DNA from: Sedimenticola_A sp040506895
GTDB taxonomy: Bacteria; Pseudomonadota; Gammaproteobacteria; Chromatiales; Chromatiaceae
NCBI GenBank assembly: GCA_040506895.1
Contig: JBEVVY010000001.1
Coordinates: 868,001 to 932,000, forward strand
Direction: 5' to 3'
Length of the DNA: 64,000 nucleotides
Part shown: piece by piece, positions 9,528-17,826 of the stretch
Position numbering within the stretch: position 1 is the stretch's first letter
Layout: each line of letters starts with the position of its first letter
The notes under the pieces: generated by a model
Seen by the model: only the letters and a program-made list of their open reading frames with translations
Database searches by the model: none
Told to the model about the DNA's origin: nothing
Position numbers and translations under genes: made by a program

Positions 9528-10382
9528 ATGGACCTCACTACGCTGATCCCGGTCGACGAGTTGCAGCACGAGCTGGGCAACCCTTCCCTGGTGGTGTTCG
9601 ACTGCCGCTTCGACCTGGCGGACACCGACAAGGGTGAACGTGCCTATGCCGAAGGGCACATACCCGGCGCTCTTTATGCCCACCTGGACCACCATCTCTC
9701 CAGCCCCATCACCGGGGAGACCGGGCGACACCCTCTGCCGGATATCGATCGCCTCGCCCTGTGGCTCGGCAGCTGCGGGGTAAACGAACAGAGCCAGGTG
9801 GTGGTCTACGATGACAGCTACGGCACCATGGCCACCCGGCTCTGGTGGCTGCTGCGATGGCTGGGCCACGATCGTGTCGCCCTGCTCGACGGCGGCTGGC
9901 AGGCGTGGCTTGCATCCGGCGGCGAAACCACAACCAAGGTGCCCACCCCCCAAGCGACACGGTTCGAGTTCCAGGTTAGGGACGAGATGCTGCTCTCCAC
10001 CCGCGCCATCAGCAGCGATCTGGAGACTGCAGAAGAGCACTGGCTGCTGATCGATGCCCGAACAGCAGAACGCCATAACGGCGAGGCGGAGCCCATCGAC
10101 CCGGTGGCCGGCAGCATCCCCGGCTCGGTCAACCTGCCGCTGCAACTCAACCTGGACAGCGATGGATGCTACCTCTCAGCCGAAACGCTGCGCCAGCGCT
10201 ACCTGGCACTGATGGGCGACCACCCGGCCTCCCGCACCGCCTGCTACTGCGGCTCCGGCGTGACCGCCTGCCATAACCTGCTGGCCATGGAGATCGCCGG
10301 TCTCCACGGCTCCCGACTCTACGCAGGTTCATGGAGCGAATGGATCCGGGATCCCCAGCATCCTGTCCAGACAAAAACCTGA
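9528..10382 (+). CDS. sseA: 3-mercaptopyruvate / thiosulfate sulfurtransferase
   Basis: 284 residues with two rhodanese domains: an inactive N-terminal one (about 5-130, ending DGGWQAW) and an active C-terminal one with Cys241 in CGSGVTA. This loop is the SseA / 3-mercaptopyruvate sulfurtransferase type, while classic thiosulfate rhodaneses have a CRxGxR/K-type loop. The enzyme transfers sulfane sulfur to thiols or cyanide through a persulfide on that cysteine. There is no signal peptide, so it is cytoplasmic. It is co-transcribed with flanking genes: 6 bases after the phosphoribosyltransferase and directly abutting the methyltransferase. In a sulfur-metabolising organism a sulfur-trafficking role is possible. 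Confidence 0.85.
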   Translation: MDLTTLIPVDELQHELGNPSLVVFDCRFDLADTDKGERAYAEGHIPGALYAHLDHHLSSPITGETGRHPLPDIDRLALWLGSCGVNEQSQVVVYDDSYGTMATRLWWLLRWLGHDRVALLDGGWQAWLASGGETTTKVPTPQATRFEFQVRDEMLLSTRAISSDLETAEEHWLLIDARTAERHNGEAEPIDPVAGSIPGSVNLPLQLNLDSDGCYLSAETLRQRYLALMGDHPASRTACYCGSGVTACHNLLAMEIAGLHGSRLYAGSWSEWIRDPQHPVQTKT

Positions 10383-11210
10383 ATGGCGAAGCGCTGCGAA
10401 GGCGAAATCACCCGGGGAAAGACCGCCCGCAACCGCCTGCGCCGGGTGGACAACTTTCTTCTCGCATACGATCCGAACCTGCTCTGTCGCCAGGACGGCG
10501 AGTTCTCCGACGCCCTCTGGGTGGACCTCGGTTACGGCGCCGAACCCACCACCACCCTCGAGAGCGCTGAACGCTTCCGCAAACGGTGCCCCGGGCTGCC
10601 GCTCCTCGGCGTCGAGATCGACCCCGAGCGGGTGGAGAGAGCCCAGTCCCACGCGGACCAGATCACCCACTTCAGGCTGGGGGGATTCAACCTGCCGCTC
10701 AGGCAGGATGCGGCTGGTCCATGCGAACGTGTGCGTGGTATCCGCGCCTTCAACGTGTTGCGCCAGTATGAAGAGAGCGCTGTCCTGCAGGCCTACGAAC
10801 GTCTCGCCTCACAGGTGCTGCCCGGCGGGCTGATCTTCGAAGGCACCTCCGACCCCTATGGACGGACATGGGTGGCGAACCTGATCCGCTGTCATATCAA
10901 TGAAGAGACACCCTGGAGAATCGAGTCCCTGATCTTCAGCACCAGCTTCAAGCTGACCTTCGATCCGGCGGATTTCCAGCCGGTGCTGCCCAAGAACCTG
11001 ATCCATCACATGCAACCGGGCGAACCGATCTTCAACTTCATGGAGAGCTGGAAACAGGCGGCCAGGGAGACCGCCCACCAGAAGGTGTGGGGAATGCGCC
11101 AGTGGTTCGTCGCTGCCGCCGAACGGCTGGCCGAAATGGGATACACCATCGACCTGCAGCGCCGCTGGGTTAACCGGGGCTGGCTGGTGTGGCGCAACCC
11201 GATTCTTTGA
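10383..11210 (+). CDS. class I SAM-dependent methyltransferase-like protein
   Basis: 275 residues, ATG directly after the sseA stop codon. It has a Rossmann-type SAM pattern: WVDLGYGAEPTTTLESA (residues about 45-61, motif I variant), then LLGVEIDPERVERA (about 76-89, acidic residue after beta-2) and LPGGLIFEGTSDP (motif IV/V region). The N-terminus is basic (RCEGEITRGKTARNRLRRVD). Motif I lacks the usual GxGxG spacing, so activity should not be assumed. The substrate is unknown. It is the last gene of the three-gene operon and is followed by an intergenic REP-like repeat pair. Confidence 0.7.
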   Translation: MAKRCEGEITRGKTARNRLRRVDNFLLAYDPNLLCRQDGEFSDALWVDLGYGAEPTTTLESAERFRKRCPGLPLLGVEIDPERVERAQSHADQITHFRLGGFNLPLRQDAAGPCERVRGIRAFNVLRQYEESAVLQAYERLASQVLPGGLIFEGTSDPYGRTWVANLIRCHINEETPWRIESLIFSTSFKLTFDPADFQPVLPKNLIHHMQPGEPIFNFMESWKQAARETAHQKVWGMRQWFVAAAERLAEMGYTIDLQRRWVNRGWLVWRNPIL

Positions 11211-11232
11211 CAACCAACATACATATCAAATC

Positions 11233-11339
11233 GGTGGGTTACGCTAACGCTAACCCACCCTACAACGACACGTTATTCCGCTCTGCAACGGAATGACGGA
11301 TAACGATGCGTAGGGTGCAATAGCGAAGCGTATTGCACC
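11233..11339. repeat. REP-like palindrome pair (copy 1)
   Basis: Two adjoining palindromes fill the gap between the convergent methyltransferase and ttcA genes. The first has 9-base arms GGTGGGTTA (11233-11241) and TAACCCACC (11251-11259). The second has arms GGTGCAATA (11314-11322) and TATTGCACC (11331-11339) around GCGAAGCG. Between them is a smaller inverted repeat ATTCCG/CGGAAT. Closely similar sequences recur at 19501-19580, in the order and orientation described there. Such GTAGGGTGGGTTAGCG-type intergenic repeats are widespread in gammaproteobacteria. Confidence 0.75.
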
Positions 11340-11340
11340 G

Positions 11341-12213
11341 TCAGTCTCTGGTTTTGATGGGAAAGCCCAGCCCTTCCTCGCCCTCGATATCCTGGCTATC
11401 AAAGACGATGTCCCCCTCGCCGCTGCGATCCCCCAGACCGCGGAAATCGAACAGCGCGGTATCGGCCAGGTGGGACGGCACCACGTTCTGCAGGGCCCTG
11501 AAGATATTGCCGGTGCGTTCCGGGTAGTCGCGCTGCCAGTCTGCCAGCATCTGCTTGATCTGCTTGCGCTGAAGATTCTCCTGGGAGCCGCAGAGGTTGC
11601 AGGGAATGATCGGGAACTCCCGCGCCCTGCTGTAACGGGCGATATCCCCTTCGGCACAGTAAGCCAGGGGACGGATAACGATGTGCCGTCCATCGTCGGT
11701 ATGCAGCTTGGGCGGCATCGACTTCAGCTTCGCCCCGAAGAACATGTTCAGGAAAAGGGTCTCAACGATATCGTCCCGGTGGTGGCCCAGGGCGATCTTG
11801 GTGGCACCGATCTCGCTGGCCACACGGTAGATGATGCCCCTGCGCAGGCGCGAGCAGAGGGAGCAGGTGGTCTTGCCTTCCGGGATCTTCTCCTTCACCA
11901 CCGAGTAGGTATCCTCCTCGACGATCCGGTACTCCACACCGAGGGTGTCGAGGTACCCCGGCAGCACATCCCCGGGAAAGCCCGGCTGCTTCTGATCCAG
12001 GTTCATCGCCACGATGCGGAAGTCGACAGGGGCACGGCTCTGCAGGGTGAGCAGGATATCCAGCAGGGTGTAGGAGTCCTTGCCGCCACTGAGGCAGACC
12101 AGGACCACATCGCCCTCCTCAATCATGTTGAAATCGCCGATGGCCTTGCCCACCTCGCGCTCGAGGCGCTTGCGGAGCTTGTTGAAGTTGCCGGAGGTTC
12201 TCGCCGTGGACAT
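11341..12213 (-). CDS. ttcA: tRNA 2-thiocytidine(32) synthetase TtcA
   Basis: 290 residues. It holds the PP-loop ATP pyrophosphatase motif SGGKDS (42-47). The cluster-binding cysteines are in CSLC (Cys118, Cys121), with the further CNLCG (Cys206, Cys209) typical of the TtcA group, which binds an iron-sulfur cluster. The enzyme thiolates C32 of certain tRNAs using ATP and sulfur from a cysteine desulfurase. Length is close to the family norm. The start at 12213 is an ATG with the expected N-terminus. It is divergent from the SDR gene and ends against the REP-like repeat. Confidence 0.93.
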   Translation of the reverse strand: MSTARTSGNFNKLRKRLEREVGKAIGDFNMIEEGDVVLVCLSGGKDSYTLLDILLTLQSRAPVDFRIVAMNLDQKQPGFPGDVLPGYLDTLGVEYRIVEEDTYSVVKEKIPEGKTTCSLCSRLRRGIIYRVASEIGATKIALGHHRDDIVETLFLNMFFGAKLKSMPPKLHTDDGRHIVIRPLAYCAEGDIARYSRAREFPIIPCNLCGSQENLQRKQIKQMLADWQRDYPERTGNIFRALQNVVPSHLADTALFDFRGLGDRSGEGDIVFDSQDIEGEEGLGFPIKTRD

Positions 12214-12340
12214 GGAGATACCCTTGTTTGAAACCTGGAAAAGCGGCGCATTATATCAGTAAATACCTGCCATCAACCTGCCGGTTGGCAGCCAAGGGTG
12301 GTACATTTGTTCCAGATTACCTGGAACAGGGGGATTGAAG

Positions 12341-13051
12341 ATGACAATGACCGCACTGGTGACCGGGGCGAACAGGGGGCTGGGACTGGAGACCTGCCGC
12401 CAGCTGGCAAAACGGGGTTACAGGGTGCTGCTCACGGCGCGCAACAGCGAAACCGGGGACCGGGCTGCAGGACGTCTCGCCGGCGAAGGACTGGATGTCT
12501 CTTTTCTGCCCCTCGACGTGGCTTCTGATGAGAGCATCGAGACGGTGGCCACGACCCTCCGATCCCAGGGCATCACCCTCGATGTGCTGGTCAACAACGC
12601 CGGTGTGCTGCTCGACCCCCACAACGGCTGGGGCGACACCGAGGCGAGCATCCTCAAGGCCGACAGGGATACCCTGCGTGAAACCATGGAGATCAATGTC
12701 TACGGCCCTATCCGGCTGGTCCAGGCGCTGTTGCCACTGCTGAACGACGATGCGCGTATCATCAACATCTCTTCAGGCATGGGACAGCTCTCGGAGATGG
12801 GGGGGCTTTTCCCCGCCTACCGTATATCCAAGGCCGCCCTCAACGTGGTGACCCGAATACTCTCCGAGGAGCTGAAATCGAAAAACATCCACATCAACTC
12901 CGTCTGCCCGGGATGGGTACGCACCGACATGGGAGGCCCGGAAACCACCCTCAGCACTGAAGAGGGCGTGGAAACCACCATCTGGCTGGCCACGGTGGCA
13001 CACGCCCCCAACGGTGGATTCTTCAGGAACAAGCAGGCCCTGGCCTGGTAA
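12341..13051 (+). CDS. short-chain dehydrogenase/reductase
   Basis: 236 residues from the ATG at 12341, with an AGGGGGA ribosome site about 7 bases upstream. The N-terminal cofactor motif is TGANRGLG (NADPH-type TGxxxGxG). VNNAG follows (about residue 86) and then the catalytic Ser-Tyr-Lys set: Ser in NISSGMG, Tyr and Lys in YRISKAAL. The PGWVRTDMGG segment after the active site is typical of carbonyl-reductase-like classical SDRs. The substrate is unknown. It stands between divergent ttcA and co-directional pdxH, 75 bases before pdxH. Confidence 0.88.
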   Translation: MTMTALVTGANRGLGLETCRQLAKRGYRVLLTARNSETGDRAAGRLAGEGLDVSFLPLDVASDESIETVATTLRSQGITLDVLVNNAGVLLDPHNGWGDTEASILKADRDTLRETMEINVYGPIRLVQALLPLLNDDARIINISSGMGQLSEMGGLFPAYRISKAALNVVTRILSEELKSKNIHINSVCPGWVRTDMGGPETTLSTEEGVETTIWLATVAHAPNGGFFRNKQALAW

Positions 13052-13126
13052 CCCGGCGACCACGCTTGTCTTATTTCGACACTCACCCCATACTCCCCCG
13101 CTTCTGTTGAAGAGGATCACGGTTGA

Positions 13127-13771
13127 ATGGCGTCAGATATAGAAAACGAACGACGGGAGTACCTGCACAAGGGTCTCTCCAGAAGCGACCTGCTGGCCGA
13201 CCCCTTCGAACAGTTCGATGCCTGGTTGAAGCAGGCCGTCTCCGCGGATCTGATGGATGCCACCGCCATGAGCCTGGCCACCGCGACACCCGATGGGCAC
13301 CCCACCCTGCGCACCGTCCTGCTGAAGTACTTTGACCACCAGGGTTTTGTCTTCTACACCAACCTCTCAAGCAAGAAAGCGCTTCAGATGGAGCAGAACC
13401 CCAACGTGGCCCTGCTCTTCTACTGGCGTGAATTCGAGCGCCAGGTGAAGGTGACAGGCACTGCCAGCAAGGTCTCCACCAGTGACTCGATGAAATACTT
13501 CCTCTCCAGGCCCAGGGAGAGCCAGCTGGGCGCCTGGGTCTCCGAGCAGAGCAGTGTCATCTCCACCCGTGCGGTTCTCGAGCAGAAGTTCGAGGAGATG
13601 AAGGCGAAATTCTCCAACAAGGAGATCCCCCTCCCATCCTTCTGGGGCGGCTACCGGGTCAACGTGGAGAGCATCGAGTTCTGGCAGGGCCGGGCAAACC
13701 GCCTGCACGACCGTTTCATGTATACCCGCGATTCCCGGGACCACTGGCAGATCCAGCGTCTGGCACCCTGA
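13127..13771 (+). CDS. pdxH: pyridoxamine 5'-phosphate oxidase
   Basis: 214 residues, the usual length. Recognisable family segments are the N-terminal RREY, RTVLLK (FMN phosphate binding), GFVFYTNLSSKKA and the C-terminal FWQGRANRLHDRF with RLAP end. The enzyme oxidises pyridoxine or pyridoxamine 5'-phosphate to pyridoxal 5'-phosphate with FMN and oxygen in the cytoplasm. The ATG at 13127 gives the standard N-terminus. It follows the SDR gene on the same strand. Confidence 0.95.
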   Translation: MASDIENERREYLHKGLSRSDLLADPFEQFDAWLKQAVSADLMDATAMSLATATPDGHPTLRTVLLKYFDHQGFVFYTNLSSKKALQMEQNPNVALLFYWREFERQVKVTGTASKVSTSDSMKYFLSRPRESQLGAWVSEQSSVISTRAVLEQKFEEMKAKFSNKEIPLPSFWGGYRVNVESIEFWQGRANRLHDRFMYTRDSRDHWQIQRLAP

Positions 13772-13901
13772 TCGCAAAAGCCACACTACCCCCTTATACA
13801 AGCCATCCGCTAAAAGAAACCTCATTAAAGGTGGTGGTATTTCATAGTGTTTTACTAAAGAATTAATCTTGCGTGTCGACTATTAGTTTTATGGTGTCGC
13901 A

Positions 13902-13923
13902 GAGTGTCTAGGGACAGACACTC
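13902..13923 (+). repeat. perfect 8-base hairpin in leader of GGDEF-EAL gene
   Basis: Arms GAGTGTCT (13902-13909) and AGACACTC (13916-13923) surround a 6-base loop, 35 bases before the start codon at 13959. No T-run follows, so it is not a terminator. It could be an mRNA leader structure or a protein-binding site. Confidence 0.55.
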
Positions 13924-13958
13924 GAGCACCAGAGAAAAACAGGGGGACTGCTGCAAGA

Positions 13959-16900
13959 ATGCCTTCAAAATACAAAAGGATACTTGATTTACTTCTTGTC
14001 TTGGTTCTGGTTTTCTCAGGTGCCGTCTCATCCAGCGATATCGGAAGTCAGCTCACACCGGGCGAGAAGAAATGGTTGCAACAACACCCGGTTATACGTG
14101 TAGCCCCGGACCCCGCATACCACCCCATAGAGTTCTTCGACAAGGACAACAGGTACATGGGCCTGGCGGCCGACTACGTTGCCAGAATGACCGAACTGAC
14201 CGGCATCCGTTTCGAGATCCAGCAGTTCAGAAACTGGGACGAGGTGCTGGAGCGCGCACAAAAGCGTGAAACGGACATGTTCGGTGCCGCAAGCCCCACT
14301 GCCCAGCGGCGCACCTACATGAACTTCACCCAACCCCTCGTCGAAGTTCCCGCGGTGATCATCGTCCGCAACCAGGTGACCAGGGACCTGGCCATGGAAG
14401 ACCTCAAGGGAATGAAGATCACCGTTGTCTCGGGTTACGCTATCCATGACTTCATCAAGGAGAATCACCCCGATCTGGACCTCGATGTGGTACCAGATAC
14501 CCAGACTGCCCTGCGCAAGGTCTCCTTCGGCCTGGTGGACGCCATGGTGGGTGACCTGGCCACCTCGACCCATACCATGGAACAGGAGGGAATCTCGAAC
14601 CTGCACATCGCCGGTGAATCGGGGTACGACTACCAGCTCGCCTTCGCCGTACGCAAGGACTGGCCAGAGCTGGTATCGATTCTCGACAAGGCGCTGGGTG
14701 TCATGACCGATTCAGAGAGGCGGAAGATCTTCAACCGCTGGATAGGGATAGAGCCCCTACCCTGGTACCGCAACAAGGGTCTCCTGTTCAATATCGTGGT
14801 AATCGGCATCTCCATGCTGCTGATCAGTTTTCTGGTCGCAACCTATGCACTCCAACGGCAGGTTAAACTGCGCACCGCTCAGCTCGAGGAGGAACTGGAA
14901 GAGCGCAAACGGACAGAAGCCAGGCTGAAGATTCTCAACCTGGCCATCGAGGCAGCAAACAACGGCATCATCATCACCGACCCCAACCAACACGACAACC
15001 CCGTAGTCTACGTCAATACCGCCTTTGAGCGTATCACCGGCTACAGCGCCGATGAGACCATCGGCAGGAACTGCCGCATGCTTCAGGGTCCCGAGAAGCA
15101 GCAGCCGGGTCTCGAATATTTAAGAGAGTCGATCGATCGGAGTGAAGGCTGCCAGGTCCAGCTGCGGAACTACCGCAAAGACGGCAGCATGTTCTGGAAT
15201 GAACTGTCCATTTCGCCCGTGAGGGACAACAACGGAGAACTGATCAACTTTATCGGCATCCAGGAGAACATCACCGAACGGAAAAGGGTGCAGGATGCCA
15301 TGCACGTGGTGACCTCGGGCATCTCGGCCATGACCGGTGGAGAATACTTCGAACAGCTCGTGCAATGGCTCAGTGAAACACTCGATATGACCTATGTCAT
15401 GGTAGGCAAACTGAACACCGGAGGTGACAGTGTCCAGACCATGGCCCTCCACGCCAATGGAGAGCTTGCGGAAAACTTCACCTACGAACTGAAACACACC
15501 CCCTGTGAAACCATCGTCGGCAAGACCTGTTGCAGCTATCCCAGCGAGGTGCAGCAGTTCTTCCCGAAAGATGAATTGCTAGTGCATATGGGCGTTGAGT
15601 CATACATCGGTGTCCCCCTGTTCAGCGCCTCGGGCGAACCCCTGGGGCTGATAGCATCGATGGATACCCAGCCGATAGAGAACGAGGAACTCGCAAGCAC
15701 CCTGATGCAGGTGGTGGCCGCCAGAACCTCGGCAGAGATGGAACGGATAGAGGCCGAGGCACTGGCCCAGGAGTACCTCGACGTTGCCAGTGTCATGCTG
15801 ATCGCCCTGAACGATAAGGGTGAAGTATCGATGATCAACCGGCAGGGTTGTGAAACCCTGGGTTACAGAGAAGAAGAACTGCTTGGACAGGAGTGGTTCG
15901 AAACTGTTCTTCCCGATGAAATTTCAGACCGGGTAAGAGCGATTTTCCAAAGCATCATGAGTGGAAAAGGTAATGCGGTCAGGTATTACGAGAACGAAAT
16001 CGTCACCCGTTCCGGTGAGCGTCGCCTGGTCGCATGGAACAACAGCTATATCCGTAACAACGCCGGCAGAATCATAAAGACACTCTCTTCCGGCGAGGAC
16101 ATCACTGAAAAACGCAAGACCGAAATCGAAACGGTGCTGGCCGCCAGCGTATTCAACAACAGTTCCGAAGGTATCCTTATCACCGATGCCGACTCCAGGA
16201 TCCTGCGCGTCAACAACTCGTTCACCTCGATTACCGGTTACAGTGCCGCCGAGGCCATCGGTCAAACCCCTGCCCTGCTGAAATCGGACCATCACCAGGA
16301 GATCTTCTACCAGAACCTCTGGCAGGAACTGCTGGACACAGGCAACTGGCAGGGCGAAATCTGGAACCGCAGAAAGAGCGGCGAGGTACACCCGGTCTGG
16401 CAGAACATCACCGCGGTCAGTAATGACGATGGCGAGGTCACCCAGTATATCGGCATCTTCTCCGATATCACCGAGCGAAAGCTGAGCGAGGACCGTATCC
16501 GGCACCTGGCCCACTACGATGTACTGACCGACCTGCCCAACCGCATTCTCTTCCTCGAACGCTGTGAGCACGCCCTGGTGCGTGCAAACCGGGAAGATAA
16601 CAAGCTCGCCATCCTTTTCATCGACCTGGACCGCTTCAAACATATCAACGACAGCCTCGGGCATCCGGTGGGCGACGAACTGCTGAAAGAGGTTGCGGAT
16701 CGGCTCTCCGGTGCCATACGAGTCCCGGATACTGTCGCCCGCCTGGGCGGTGATGAGTTTATCGTGCTGATCGAGGAGATGCGCACCTCTGACGACGCCG
16801 GTGTGATCGCCGAAAAACTGCTGCAGTCCCTGGAGCCCACCTACAGCGTACAGGGTCACGACCTCTTCCTCTCCGCAAGTATCGGCATCAGTATCTACCC

Positions 16901-17810
16901 GGAGAACGGTCATGATGTGAACACCCTGATACGCAATGCCGATGCCGCCATGTACCAGGCCAAGGATATGGGCCGTCGCAATTACCAGTACTACACCACG
17001 GAGCTCACCATCTCAGCTTATGAACGCGTGCTGCTGGAGAACCAGCTGCGCCAGGCCCTAGAGAGAGAGGAGTTCACTCTCAACTACCAGCCCCAGTACC
17101 TTATGGAGAGCGGCGAACTGGTTTCATGCGAGGCCCTGGTAAGGTGGAACCACCCTGAAAAAGGCCTGGTCCCCCCCAATGACTTTATCCCCCTTGCCGA
17201 GGATACGGGACTGATCCTTCCCCTCGGTGAGTGGGTGCTTCGCGAGGCCTGCAGACAGTTCCGGGAATGGCTTGCAGAAGGTCTGAGACTGGAACGGATA
17301 GCCGTCAATCTCTCGGGACAGCAGATCCAGCGTTCGAATATCGTGCAGGTGGTACGCAGAACGCTGCACGAGTTCGGGCTCCACCCCAACTGCCTGGAAC
17401 TGGAGATCTCGGAAGGATTCGTCATGATGCATGCGGAGAACTCCATCCAGACATTGCATGAGCTAAGGGCACTGGGGGTCTACCTCTCGATCGATGACTT
17501 TGGCATCGGCTACTCCTCCCTCAGTTACCTGAAACAGCTCCCCATCAACCAGATCAAGCTCGACCGCTCCCTGGTGGGCGATGTACCCAACGACCCCAAT
17601 GACGAGGCCATCGCAAAGGCGGTACTGGCCATGAGCCGCAGCCTGCAGTTGGACGTGGTTGCGGAGGGGGTCGAGACCAAGGAGCAGGAGACCTTCCTCC
17701 TGAAGGAGAAATGCCGACTGGTTCAGGGCTTTCTCTACAGCAGACCCCTACCAGCCGATACCTTCCTGGAGCTGGTCAAGCGCAGCCGCGTCAAAGACGC
17801 AGCTGGCTGA
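13959..17810 (+). CDS. multidomain receptor: SBP - LOV-like PAS - GAF - PAS - PAS - GGDEF - EAL
   Basis: 1283 residues. A signal segment (about 8-25) is followed by a periplasmic bacterial solute-binding domain family 3 (about 40-268) and a TM helix (about 276-297). Next comes a PAS domain (about 325-442) with all hallmarks of a LOV photosensor: GRNCRMLQG (Cys372), Asn404, Asn414 and Gln435 at the flavin-contact positions. A GAF domain (about 455-600) and two more PAS domains (about 608-720 and 725-842) lead to GGDEF (motif 930-934, intact) and EAL (Glu1058 in CEALVRW). The EAL metal ligands look intact too (ELEISEG, DDFGIGYSS, IKLDRS, EGVET). It should make and/or degrade c-di-GMP in response to a periplasmic ligand and possibly blue light. 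It appears monocistronic. Whether both catalytic activities operate cannot be told. Confidence 0.88.
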   Translation: MPSKYKRILDLLLVLVLVFSGAVSSSDIGSQLTPGEKKWLQQHPVIRVAPDPAYHPIEFFDKDNRYMGLAADYVARMTELTGIRFEIQQFRNWDEVLERAQKRETDMFGAASPTAQRRTYMNFTQPLVEVPAVIIVRNQVTRDLAMEDLKGMKITVVSGYAIHDFIKENHPDLDLDVVPDTQTALRKVSFGLVDAMVGDLATSTHTMEQEGISNLHIAGESGYDYQLAFAVRKDWPELVSILDKALGVMTDSERRKIFNRWIGIEPLPWYRNKGLLFNIVVIGISMLLISFLVATYALQRQVKLRTAQLEEELEERKRTEARLKILNLAIEAANNGIIITDPNQHDNPVVYVNTAFERITGYSADETIGRNCRMLQGPEKQQPGLEYLRESIDRSEGCQVQLRNYRKDGSMFWNELSISPVRDNNGELINFIGIQENITERKRVQDAMHVVTSGISAMTGGEYFEQLVQWLSETLDMTYVMVGKLNTGGDSVQTMALHANGELAENFTYELKHTPCETIVGKTCCSYPSEVQQFFPKDELLVHMGVESYIGVPLFSASGEPLGLIASMDTQPIENEELASTLMQVVAARTSAEMERIEAEALAQEYLDVASVMLIALNDKGEVSMINRQGCETLGYREEELLGQEWFETVLPDEISDRVRAIFQSIMSGKGNAVRYYENEIVTRSGERRLVAWNNSYIRNNAGRIIKTLSSGEDITEKRKTEIETVLAASVFNNSSEGILITDADSRILRVNNSFTSITGYSAAEAIGQTPALLKSDHHQEIFYQNLWQELLDTGNWQGEIWNRRKSGEVHPVWQNITAVSNDDGEVTQYIGIFSDITERKLSEDRIRHLAHYDVLTDLPNRILFLERCEHALVRANREDNKLAILFIDLDRFKHINDSLGHPVGDELLKEVADRLSGAIRVPDTVARLGGDEFIVLIEEMRTSDDAGVIAEKLLQSLEPTYSVQGHDLFLSASIGISIYPENGHDVNTLIRNADAAMYQAKDMGRRNYQYYTTELTISAYERVLLENQLRQALEREEFTLNYQPQYLMESGELVSCEALVRWNHPEKGLVPPNDFIPLAEDTGLILPLGEWVLREACRQFREWLAEGLRLERIAVNLSGQQIQRSNIVQVVRRTLHEFGLHPNCLELEISEGFVMMHAENSIQTLHELRALGVYLSIDDFGIGYSSLSYLKQLPINQIKLDRSLVGDVPNDPNDEAIAKAVLAMSRSLQLDVVAEGVETKEQETFLLKEKCRLVQGFLYSRPLPADTFLELVKRSRVKDAAG

Positions 17811-17826
17811 GTTGATCCAGCTGGCA

